Source of the DNA: Coemansia sp. RSA 922
Lineage: Eukaryota > Kickxellomycota > Kickxellomycetes > Kickxellales > Kickxellaceae
Assembly (NCBI GenBank): GCA_027577415.1
Contig: JANBQS010000148.1
Location: 1-30,552 of the forward strand
Direction: 5' to 3'
Length of the DNA stretch: 30,552 bases
Under the pieces are notes generated by a model. It was given only the letters and a program-made list of their open reading frames with translations. It made no database searches and was not told the DNA's origin. The stretch's first letter is position 1. The number at the start of each line of letters is the position of its first letter. Both the position numbers and the translations under genes were made by a program. This document shows positions 1 through 8,500 of this stretch, in pieces.

Positions 1-36
1 CTAAGCAAATCTACGCTAGGGCTGATAGCTTGCGAC

Positions 37-1785
37 ATGTCGTTCAAATTCAACTGGGGCGGGTTTCCGCCAGAGTTTAACGAAGAGGCCCTGGCGATGC
101 TGACACAGGCTCTGAATAAGGGCGGCAACAAACCCCCGAACTTGGTCGGTCCGATTATCGCCAAGGAGCTCGACTTGGGAAGCAATCCGCCACAGCTGGA
201 TATTCTGGAGATCAGCGAGCTTGAGGAAGACCGGTTCCGGGCAATGTTCCGCATGAAGTACGAGGGCGACGGCTATCTTGTTTTGCAAACCCAAGTCCAG
301 GCCAACCCACTGCGCCTGCCCACCAGCGAACTTCCAACCATGCCCAGTCTCGGAGTCGTTGCGGCCGCCCAGCCTTTGGTAGTGCCCATGCTCTTGCGTA
401 TATCGGGGCTGAAGCTGCACGGAATTATTGTACTGGCCGTCTCTAAACAAGATGGAATAACGCTGGTGTTTCGCAGCGACCCGCTAGTCTCAGTTGAGGT
501 GCACTCGACCTTTGACTCGGTGCCGTCCGTGCGCAGCATGCTGCAGCGCGAAATCGAGGCAACCTTGCGCTCTCTGTTCCAGGAAGACTTGCCTGTCATT
601 GTCCATGACATGAGCGTCAACGAGATCCGCCGCGCCCGAGAGCTTAAGGAGAAGGAACGCCGTGAGTGTATCGAAAGACAGCAGCAGCTGATCCGCATGC
701 ACCACGCGCAGTCTGTCGGCAACGCTGATATCTGGGGTGAGCCGCCGGGTCTAGACGGAGTCGTTGGCGCTGACTCTGGCGCTGCGTCAGCTGGCTCTCT
801 TTCACGTTCGATCTCGCAGCAGCTCATGGCCTCGCAACTCCACCGCCGACTCATGGAGCTTTCTCATACCAACGCCAATGGCGCCAGTAATGGCCACGAG
901 CCGGTAAGTGGGGTTTCTATGCCTCGGTCAGAAGTGCATGATGACCCAAATCTTTTGCTTGACCAATCAAACCACAGCGCCTTTGGAGAGCAGATCACGC
1001 CGCGGCGAAGCGTTGACTCGGGTCAGCTCTACACCTTCCAGGCCGCTGGCATGGCACAGTCGCAAGAAGCGCACACGCAGTGGCCGTTAGAGCGAAAGGA
1101 GGAAGCGCTGACGCCGACTCGCGCTGGCCATGAAAGTCCGACTCAGCACCATCAGTATATCCGTTCACAATTCGGCCACAATCGGCATCACCGCGGCGAT
1201 ACATTTAGTGGCACTAGGATGAGTGGTGATCCCGAGTCTCTGGAACAGTTCCTCAACGACGACTGGGAGCGCATGCAGCAATCGGCCGAGCTTGATGTTT
1301 ACCTCTTACGCCGCGAAAAGCAGCGCGAGCTCGATGAGCAGCGCAGCGGCGTCGTATTGCGCCCGACAGACAACGCGGTAGCCGCTCGCCTTGCCTCGCT
1401 AATGAGCATGGGCCAAACGCTTTCGCCATACACGCGCCGCTTTGAGCACACGACAATGAGATCCGATGTCAATCCGCAGCTGGGCCAGGCGATGAACCGA
1501 CAGCCGGCCTTCTCTGACAACGGCATCTACTCGTCGCCGCCGCCGCAGTTCATGTCTCAGCCATTGTCGCCAGGTAGTGCCGCGCCGCGTCTGGGCACTA
1601 GGAACTTTTCAATGAGTGGAGGCAACGGCCTGGCTGCTGCATCTGCGACACCATACTCTGCGACTACTCCGCCCCATGGCGCCAGTGGTGGCCGCTCGCC
1701 ATTCCCGCGCAACCGCGTTTTGCGACGCAAGGTTCACCGCATCGGTGGGCTGCCCCTAGAGAAAAAGCCCACCGACCAGCAATAG
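37..1785 (+). CDS. MDM34: Mdm34, ERMES complex subunit (SMP-domain lipid transfer protein)
   Basis: This is the outer-membrane-associated ERMES subunit that, with Mdm10, Mdm12 and Mmm1, tethers the ER to mitochondria and moves phospholipids between them. The N-terminus MSFKFNWGGFPPEFNEEAL is the family signature, followed by the expected KPPNLVGPIIAKELDLG and QANPLRLP segments. The SMP lipid-binding domain fills about residues 1-195. The rest, to residue 582, is Ser/Gln/His-rich and probably disordered, with a charged stretch near 200-225 (RELKEKERRECIERQQQ) and a basic end (RNRVLRRKVHR). The reading frame is open to the left edge, but the ATG at 37 begins the conserved signature, so I take it as the start and the gene as complete. 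It ends with TAG. No intron is needed. The identification is by family motifs that I recognise. Confidence 0.95.
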   Translation: MSFKFNWGGFPPEFNEEALAMLTQALNKGGNKPPNLVGPIIAKELDLGSNPPQLDILEISELEEDRFRAMFRMKYEGDGYLVLQTQVQANPLRLPTSELPTMPSLGVVAAAQPLVVPMLLRISGLKLHGIIVLAVSKQDGITLVFRSDPLVSVEVHSTFDSVPSVRSMLQREIEATLRSLFQEDLPVIVHDMSVNEIRRARELKEKERRECIERQQQLIRMHHAQSVGNADIWGEPPGLDGVVGADSGAASAGSLSRSISQQLMASQLHRRLMELSHTNANGASNGHEPVSGVSMPRSEVHDDPNLLLDQSNHSAFGEQITPRRSVDSGQLYTFQAAGMAQSQEAHTQWPLERKEEALTPTRAGHESPTQHHQYIRSQFGHNRHHRGDTFSGTRMSGDPESLEQFLNDDWERMQQSAELDVYLLRREKQRELDEQRSGVVLRPTDNAVAARLASLMSMGQTLSPYTRRFEHTTMRSDVNPQLGQAMNRQPAFSDNGIYSSPPPQFMSQPLSPGSAAPRLGTRNFSMSGGNGLAAASATPYSATTPPHGASGGRSPFPRNRVLRRKVHRIGGLPLEKKPTDQQ

Positions 1786-2092
1786 TGAGATTGATATATC
1801 TCGTGTAAATATCTAATATAACACCTAGCAAAAAAATACATGTTGTTGGCCAAATGTGGTATTGGATGTTGACATATCCTCAAAATCCAAGGCCACTCCT
1901 ACTTCAGTAAGCCAAGAAGCGCAAACAATCCTTTACTGGTGGTCGCCACCAACGAAAAAAAAAAACCGAAACAAACACTGAAAATGGGGTGTTTGGTCTG
2001 TCCCACTTTCCTGCCTAGCTTGTAAAATCGAAGTAGAGCGCCCACAGTGCTTCAACTGGCACTTCCGGCACTCTTCAAAGAGCACGAAAGTG

Positions 2093-2296
2093 TGACGTTA
2101 CGGATTCTCAAAGCTTCAAAGCGCTGCAGTTGGCAAGCAATGATTAGCTAGCAATGACGTAAAAAAAACAAGCTATTTCAAAGAGCGTAAAAGGGAAGCA
2201 AGTCTTGCTGGCCACGTCATCCACTCTTTTGCTGTCTCCTCTATGCGAACTCCCCAATTTTTTCTCCTCACAGAAGCGACGGAGAACACTATAAAA
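2093..2296 (+). promoter_or_regulatory. Promoter of small gene 1: three TGACGT sites and a TATA box
   Basis: TGACGT lies at 2093-2098 and 2155-2160, and the reverse-orientation core ACGTCA at 2214-2219. A TATAAAA box is at 2290-2296, 118 bases upstream of the ATG at 2414. TGACGT is the half-site bound by ATF/CREB-type bZIP factors; that such a factor acts here is inferred. A similar series precedes the second paralogue. Confidence 0.6.
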
Positions 2297-2413
2297 CTGG
2301 GAGGAGCGCGCCCACTTTTCCAACCTCGCTTTTGTCTCCATATTATTTTCAACATTAACTAGCCTACCTTTACCCCTTTACGCTAGCTATTTGGCATATT
2401 TTAGAACAACAAA

Positions 2414-2797
2414 ATGCCATTCCAGCCTACTTGCAAAACCTTAGGCCACATTGACACCTATCTAAACTGCACCCATGACAGCATTCCAATTATGTTTTCT
2501 ATCTATGATTACTTGGGCGAAATACATAGTGATCTCCACCTTGTAAATTTGATCACACAAGTGAATACCTCTAGGGCTTACATTGGAGAAGCTACGTGCG
2601 CAATTGAAATATACGTTGGTCCCCATGAGGGTTGTATTGATGAACTGCATAAGAATAAAAAGCTGTATCAGATAGTCATCGCCCAAACAGATCCTATTCG
2701 TATCAGCGGAGCTATTGAGTGTGCTCTACATTTCCTAACAAATCATTCGTATGAAGATTTTTGTGAATATTATGACAGAAATGCTGGTAAAATCTAA
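2414..2797 (+). CDS. Small tandem-paralogue protein 1 (127 aa, unknown function)
   Basis: The 127-residue product is not one I recognise. It starts MPFQPTCKTLGHIDTYLNC and has a hydrophobic strand-like segment (SIPIMFSIYDY, about 24-34), a second one (CAIEIYVGP, about 62-70) and a helical end (IECALHFLTNHSYEDFCEYY). No signal peptide or membrane segment is evident. Its neighbour at 3822-4205 has exactly the same length and shares MFSI-DY, I-YVGP, ISGAI/ISKAI, AL-FLTN-SY and FCEYY. The strand-helix order is loosely thioredoxin-like, but there is no CXXC pair, so this is a weak suggestion only. The ATG follows a good TATA promoter, and AATAAA occurs 136 bases after the stop. Preservation of an open frame of equal length in both copies argues that both are, or recently were, functional. 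Confidence 0.75.
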   Translation: MPFQPTCKTLGHIDTYLNCTHDSIPIMFSIYDYLGEIHSDLHLVNLITQVNTSRAYIGEATCAIEIYVGPHEGCIDELHKNKKLYQIVIAQTDPIRISGAIECALHFLTNHSYEDFCEYYDRNAGKI

Positions 2798-2932
2798 TGG
2801 CTGACTACCATATTTGTTGGCGAGCATATCACACCAGCATTCTTAAACAGTAACACAGCTTAGCTCGTCTTGAAATACTAATACCAGTACTTTATCTGGC
2901 TAGCATTTAGTACCTATTTTCTTTTCAAGTTG

Positions 2933-2938
2933 AATAAA
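2933..2938 (+). terminator. Likely polyadenylation signal of small gene 1
   Basis: An AATAAA hexamer lies 136 bases downstream of the TAA of the first small gene. It is the only consensus signal seen between that stop and the next unit. Confidence 0.4.
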
Positions 2939-3501
2939 AAATATCTACTACAACTACTATTGTCGCCAATCAGCCCTATACTATTATAGTTAACGCGTTC
3001 AAGTGGGAGTAGGGTATCTATTCAACACTAGTAGTATTGGCGGGGTTAAATTCTCAATTTAAACTAGAATTAGATGTAAGAATGTCCTTAATCCGATTAG
3101 AACCGTTGAATAGAGATCAAAGAGCGATGCATGCTAACGATTTCACCGCTGGAAGTGCTCGCTATATCGAACAGCAAGCAGATCCTCCTCAAAGTACATA
3201 ACAGCCGACATTCGACAAAAATAAAGCACCTACGACAGAAAAGCATCCTTTTTACAGTGACCACAACTAAGAAGAATAGAAATCTGAGACAGAAAGACAA
3301 TTGCAACGTTTGGTCTTTCCAATTTATTGTCCATCATGCAAAACCAAAAAAAAAAAAAAATGCCCCCTGTGCTTCAGCAGGTATTACCAGTACTCCTCCA
3401 AGAGGAAAATCTTGACATGACGAACATTCAATGATTAAAAAAAATCTGCAGCTGACAAGCGATCATTGGCTGTCAATAGTTAAAAAAGAACCACGTTTCT
3501 A

Positions 3502-3733
3502 TGACGTCCGCTAGTTTGCACAAAGAGTTTAAAAGAGGTGCTGATCCACGTCTTTGACGTAAATAGTGAGATCACTCTGTGTAATGGCCTGAGATATTAA
3601 TTGCAACGATTGCTGACGTCATTCTATGACATTTTAGAGGCTCTACTTTAAAGTCTTCGATTGTTCTAGTGTCTCTAGGACACATACTCTCCAGTTTTTC
3701 TCTCCACGGTAGCTACAGCAAATGCTATAAAAA
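3502..3733 (+). promoter_or_regulatory. Promoter of small gene 2: TGACGT sites, full TGACGTCA and TATA box
   Basis: TGACGT occurs at 3502-3507 and 3555-3560, and a perfect palindromic TGACGTCA (the CRE/ATF site) at 3614-3621. TATAAAAA is at 3726-3733, 89 bases upstream of the ATG at 3822. Number and spacing of sites (53 and 59 bases apart) resemble the first unit (62 and 59). Confidence 0.6.
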
Positions 3734-3821
3734 TGGGAGATGTGCACCCACTATCCAACCTCGGTTTTTCTCCATACCTTTTTTTCAACATTATCTACTT
3801 ACTAGATATTTCACGTGCATA

Positions 3822-4205
3822 ATGTACCACCTGTATACTCGCAAAACTGACGATGATATTGATGAATTTTTTTTATCGTGGAATAGAAATATCATAGTGA
3901 TGTTCTCTATATTTGATTACAATGACAACATAGATGACGTACAAGAAATTGAATCCGCAATCCGGAGCCTTTATGACAAAAGGAGAAGTACGGGAAAAGC
4001 ATGGTATTCGATCAAATTCTACGTCGGCCCTGAAAGCGAAATAATTAATAGTGCGCATAATATAGGAAAGCTATTTCAGGTTGTCTTACCCAACTCAGGT
4101 CCTAGTGGCATCAGCAAAGCTATTAGGGATGCTCTACACTACCTAACAAATAATTCGTATGATAAGTTTTGTGAGTACTATACCAACCATGCTGGCACAC
4201 TCTAA
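3822..4205 (+). CDS. Small tandem-paralogue protein 2 (127 aa, unknown function)
   Basis: I chose the ATG at 3822 (MYHLYTRKTDDD) rather than the longer open frame from 3669, because that frame runs through the TATA box and leader shared with unit 1, and because 3822 gives exactly 127 residues like its paralogue. Landmarks are IIVMFSIFDYNDN (about 25-37), YSIKFYVGPESE (about 63-74), LFQVVLPNSGPSGISKAI and a C-terminal YLTNNSYDKFCEYY. The protein is acidic, without cysteine pairs, signal peptide or membrane span. Function is unknown. Divergence from copy 1 is high at the N-terminus and lower in the C-terminal half. After the stop, 4206-4730 is a non-coding AT-rich stretch in which I see no further gene. 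Confidence 0.75.
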   Translation: MYHLYTRKTDDDIDEFFLSWNRNIIVMFSIFDYNDNIDDVQEIESAIRSLYDKRRSTGKAWYSIKFYVGPESEIINSAHNIGKLFQVVLPNSGPSGISKAIRDALHYLTNNSYDKFCEYYTNHAGTL

Positions 4206-4837
4206 TGACAGGCTAACAAGTAAACCACATTGGGTATGTAATATTTAAGCTATGCCATTCCTAAGAAGTGATCCAGCTTGGTTCGCCTTGAATTTACACT
4301 ACTATTACTTTGGGGTTTCCGCACTGCTTTAAACCCGAATCCAGCATGTTCTAGGTAGTTTTAAATTTAACGTTTGTAGGGCAGCATAGCAATATATAGT
4401 TATTCACAACTGACTGAGGAGTGTGAAAGTGCTTTAATAGCATGTCACCCGTACAACTACGGACTCTATTATAGCCTATCTTCAACTCAGCTTTCCAAGA
4501 TTAGCATTCTGTCTTCCTTGGCGAGTGCTTGCAGCAGGGGTGACTTTGCTCTCTTCTTAGCCGAAACAGGTAATTCCAAGTGAGCCATGTTGGCCATCTA
4601 GCTCTTTGCCGAATTACCCCCACTTCGAACATCCTTGTCTTTTGTCATGCGGGGGAATATGCTGGTGGTGTCTTAATAAAGACTCCACAAATTAATTGGC
4701 AAAAATGCGAGACCTCCACATTGCCATCAATGCCTAGAGTGATGCAAAAACAGGCTATTTGTACATCCAATGCTTTAGTTATTGCAAGGCTCTCATACTT
4801 TATTTCTCTCGTGCAAATATTGGCCACTATAAAGGAA

Positions 4838-5509
4838 ATGTCAGCAACTATCCATATAGCCGACGGCGCTGCAGTAGAGCTCGACGAGCCACAATCTAAA
4901 AAGCATGACTCCTTGCCACTGCCTTCTACGACAGGGACAACCTCGTCAAAGTCTATCAGCTCTGGGCTAAAATTGTTCCAGATACTACACTATTTGAACC
5001 CGCTGTTCTATGCTCGGTTGGTGCAGGCATATATTCAAACGGTGCTCGGATCGTACTCAACAGCTGATGACAATGCTCGTATCACTGACGGCCAGAGCCT
5101 GCCAAAGGACGTAGAGATAGCTCGATGCACCACGGTAGATAATTGCTTCACAACAGTTTCTCCAGAGTTCGAATACGCCTGTCGGCTGGCCATGGATGGA
5201 GCGTACCAGAATAGTACCAGTGCAGTACACATGTCGGCGCCTCTCAGCGATGTCAGCCTGCACTTACCAAAGGTTGAAAGCACAGGCGACACGAATGCAT
5301 TTATACGCGAGGAACAGGAGGGGTTTACTGGCGGACAAGTCACCGAAACCACTGCCTCGATGGGCGCTAGTGCCACGCCTCCAGATGAGGCCACGGAGCC
5401 TGTTTCAATTCAACCGACTGAGCAAGACGAAAAGACAGTTGACGCGACTGAAGGCAAGCGCACTCGAAAGGCCAAGCGCGGAAAGGGAAAAGGCAAAGCA
5501 AAGCCCTAA
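4838..5509 (+). CDS. Hypothetical protein with Lys/Arg-Gly tail (about 223 aa)
   Basis: I do not recognise this protein. The frame is open from 4580, but without an ATG until 4730. In-frame ATGs lie at 4730, 4742 and 4838. I prefer 4838 (MSATIHIADGAAVELDEP) because composition changes there from AT-rich, cysteine-containing sequence to typical coding sequence; this choice is uncertain, and an upstream exon is possible. About residues 45-75 form a hydrophobic, helix-like segment (LFQILHYLNPLFYARLVQAY). The middle is Ser/Thr/Glu-rich, and the end is strongly basic (KRTRKAKRGKGKGKAKP), suggesting nucleic-acid binding or nuclear targeting. The gene is convergent with the RIM15-like kinase; the stop codons are only about 73 bases apart, so the 3' untranslated regions probably overlap. 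Confidence 0.6.
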   Translation: MSATIHIADGAAVELDEPQSKKHDSLPLPSTTGTTSSKSISSGLKLFQILHYLNPLFYARLVQAYIQTVLGSYSTADDNARITDGQSLPKDVEIARCTTVDNCFTTVSPEFEYACRLAMDGAYQNSTSAVHMSAPLSDVSLHLPKVESTGDTNAFIREEQEGFTGGQVTETTASMGASATPPDEATEPVSIQPTEQDEKTVDATEGKRTRKAKRGKGKGKAKP

Positions 5510-5582
5510 AGTACACTCTAGTCGATGTTATCCACTTTTTTATATTTAACCCAATGAACAAAACAAATAGCAGAAAACAGAT

Positions 5583-8500
5583 CTAGGCGTCGGGCGACTG
5601 ACTCTTGATGTCATAGGCATTGATAGGTGATCCACGAGCCGTACCTGAAGCTGAGCTGTACACCGAAGGGCGGTGACTAGGCATGGCTACTGGCGCTGCC
5701 ATTGCCGTTGCCGACGCCATAGACAGCGCCGATGGGCCTGGCGGCGGTCGCTCGATCGTAGGTGTGGCTTGGCCAGAGGACGAAACACCCCTGTTTACAT
5801 GGCTCAACAGTGCAATGTTCTTGTAGGTAAAGTCCTCAAACGCTCGCTCCGCATCTTCATCGCGCGCCTCGTTTTCATCGTCGTCATTATCGTGGTCCCC
5901 GCCCGCATTGCTGCTGGCCGCTGAGCCACAGTCCTCGGCTCTTGGGATAGAGGCCGAGACCGAGCCACTCGCAACACCCTGCAGTCGCTCATCAGTTGAG
6001 CTCGATCGCACGAGTGGAGCCGTATGCTCGGATTCCGAGGAGTAGTCGGGGCTGTGACTTGGTCGTCTGGTCTTTGCGTTGGTCCCGCTCTTTTTCGATG
6101 CAGCCAGCACAATAGTTGCAGATGCACAGCGCGAGTGGGACTTGCTGGCGGGACCAGAGTGGCCCATCGTCTCCAACAAGCCGCTGGAGTACTGGCTGGG
6201 CGAATGGCTAACTGCGCGCTTGGCGTGGCTGATTGGCAGCGGCGGTAGTATTGCTACCCCCGACAAGGGTCTAGGCGTGAGCATGGCGTCTGAGTGAATT
6301 GACAACCTAGGCCCAGTCGGGATCTGTAGACTGAGCAGCGCTTCTGGTTCCGTTTCGGGCTTGCTTAGCGAGCTGATGCTGTCCTGCTCGCCAACTAGAT
6401 CCGTATCGTTCGTATCGTCGAGTCCATCAACAGATTGCATCGACACAGAGGCAGCGTAGTTAACCTGCGGCTCTGCAAAGCTCTGATCGTCGCGCTCCGC
6501 CTCATTGCCCACGCCATCATTTGTGAACGAGTACTTGTCGCTGCTCGAGACTGAGGCAACCGACTCGGCCACCTGTGATTGTATAAAATCGTCTTGCGTA
6601 GCGTATTCTTCAGAACTCGGCTCATGTCCAACACAGACATAGTCGTTGTCGTCAGCCAGGTCGTCAAAAAGCCTTTTGAGCTGGCCAGCACCAGACACAG
6701 ACATGTCCGAGCCGCCGTTAGCAGCTGAGGCAGCTCTAGATGCAGCTCGCTCTCGTCTTGATCCTCTCTGCGAGCCCTGCGGCGTGTCCGGTTGAGCGTC
6801 CAGCGGAGAGTCGGGCTGAGTACTTTGCTGGAGCCCATCCCCAGACTCTGGAAGCACGCTGTTTTCGGTCTTCCTCGATGACTGTGGCAGTGGCGGAGGC
6901 AAAGGTCTGCGTGCCGCTTCGATCTGCAAGAACGTTGCGTTAGATAGTCGCTGAATCTCGGTTCGCTGGCACGACTCAAAGTAGCTTGTGTCAACATCGT
7001 CATCGGGTTGAGGAACTAGTGGTGGCTCCATCTGGCGAATGCAGTCCAGGTCCCAGCCCTCGTACAGTCGCGCAGCCTTGATATCCTTCCAGTGCGCACG
7101 CGTGGCTGGATCGGGCCGCAAAAGGGCGTTAATCAACTCAATTGCAGCCTCGCTGACATATCCTTCCTCCTCTGGCCAGTCGATTGCGTGGTTCAAGATG
7201 TTGCGGAAGATTGCCTCTGGCGACTCGTCGGTGAAGGGCGGATAGCCACACATGAACTCGAATAAGCACACGCCCAATGCCCACCAGTCGACGGGAAATC
7301 CATTACTCGCGCCTACCTGCAACTCCGGCGCCAGGTAATCGGGAGTACCCAGGCATCGCCGCGAGCTTTTCCGAGCATGTGCGCGCTTCGACTGTGGAAG
7401 AGCCTTAGTCGTAAGCGCACTGCTTGCAGCCAGCGCAGCGGCAGGCGAATCAGGTCCAAGCTGCGCAAGAGGCGCTCTCCAGTACTCGTCGGCCTTATCA
7501 GGTAGTCTCTCAATATCCTCAAAGTCTCCGGCTTGGTTCAGATCAGATCCATCGAGTAAAGGCTTGGCATCAGCATTGCCGCGCACGGCTACTTGACTGA
7601 GGCCAAAATCCGTCAGCTTGATGTGGCCGTCGCTAGCTAGCATAACGTTGTCTGGCTTGATATCGCGATGGACGATCGAGTTGCGATGCAAGTAGTCGAT
7701 AGCGCAGCCGATCTCTGCAATGTAGAACTTTGCCGCGTCGTCCTCCATCACTCCCCACACACGCAAAAGACCGGCCAAGTCGCCACCAACCAAGTACTCC
7801 ATGACCAAGAAGAGGTGCTTGGACGAGTGGAAGGCATAGTAGAGCCGCACTACCCACTCGTTTGACAGCAGTGACAGCGCCCGTCGCTCAGCCAGCGTCT
7901 GGGTGACCATGTTCTTGACTATAATGTCCTTTTTGCGCATAACCTTGATGGCGTACAAGTCCTTTGTCGCCTTCTTGCGCGTCAAGTACACGCGGCCAAA
8001 CGCACCGCGCGAGATGGGCTTGACAAAGTCAAAGTCATCAGTTGAGGGCATGCGCGGCACCTTCGCGGCAGACTCGGGCGTGGCACGAAGACCCGATAGC
8101 TGGCTGTTGTTCCTTTGTCTAGTCACAGGAGACGACAGCGGAGCATCTGCGGGACTAGCCGGCGTAGCTGGGCTGGCACTAGCGGCCTGGTCGACAGCAG
8201 GTGTGCTGTGACTGCTGCTCAAGTTAGTCGCGATTGGTGATGGCTTGGCTGCTGGTGCGGGCGATGCGTTCTGCGACAGCCTGCGTAGCACGCTGCTAGA
8301 CTTGGAAGCTGGTTGCAAACTGCTCGAGGCAAAGGGCGAGGGCATGTTTTTGCGTCGAAGCACGGACGAGTTTGCCGCCGAGTCCTTGCCGCGGTTAAAC
8401 ACACCAGCAATGCTGCTGTTGCGGAACAAGGCAGCAAACAAGGACACTCTCTTGCGTGATCCGCTGCCGTTGCTTTGAGAGTCAGCATCGACAAGCTCTG

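Larger units (their letters stand above)
1960..2797 (+). repeat. Tandem duplication, unit 1 (promoter plus small gene)
   Basis: This unit aligns along its length with 3290-4205. Matching landmarks, in the same order, are an A-run, GTTTGGTCT, a GTGCTTCA segment, CAATGATTA, TGACGT sites, TATAAAA, CCAACCTCG, TTTTCAACATTA and then a 127-codon gene. The offset between units is about 1.4 kb. The non-coding part is as recognisable as the coding part, so the whole transcription unit was duplicated. Outer limits are approximate. Confidence 0.8.
3290..4205 (+). repeat. Tandem duplication, unit 2 (promoter plus small gene)
   Basis: This is the second copy of the unit at 1960-2797. The shared blocks include TTTGGTCT, an A-run at about 3346-3360, GTGCTTCAGC, CAATGATTA, the TATA box and the CCAACCTCGG and TTTCAACATTA leader. 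The copies have diverged substantially with many small indels, so the duplication is not recent. The spacer 2800-3290 is AT-rich and I see no gene in it. Confidence 0.8.

Noticed and set aside
904..977. Possible intron in MDM34 (GTAAGT donor, ACCACAG acceptor)
   Set aside because: The stretch is 74 bases, not a multiple of three, and splicing would hit a stop within about 13 codons. The unspliced frame continues for about 270 codons to a conserved-looking end.
2414..4205. Calling the small paralogues thioredoxins
   Set aside because: Order of predicted strands and helices is loosely compatible, but both lack the CXXC pair and the cis-proline motif, so the name is not supported.
3669..4205. 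178-residue form of the second small gene
   Set aside because: The extra 51 residues would be encoded across the TATA box and the leader that is non-coding in the first unit, and the first codon is not a convincing start.
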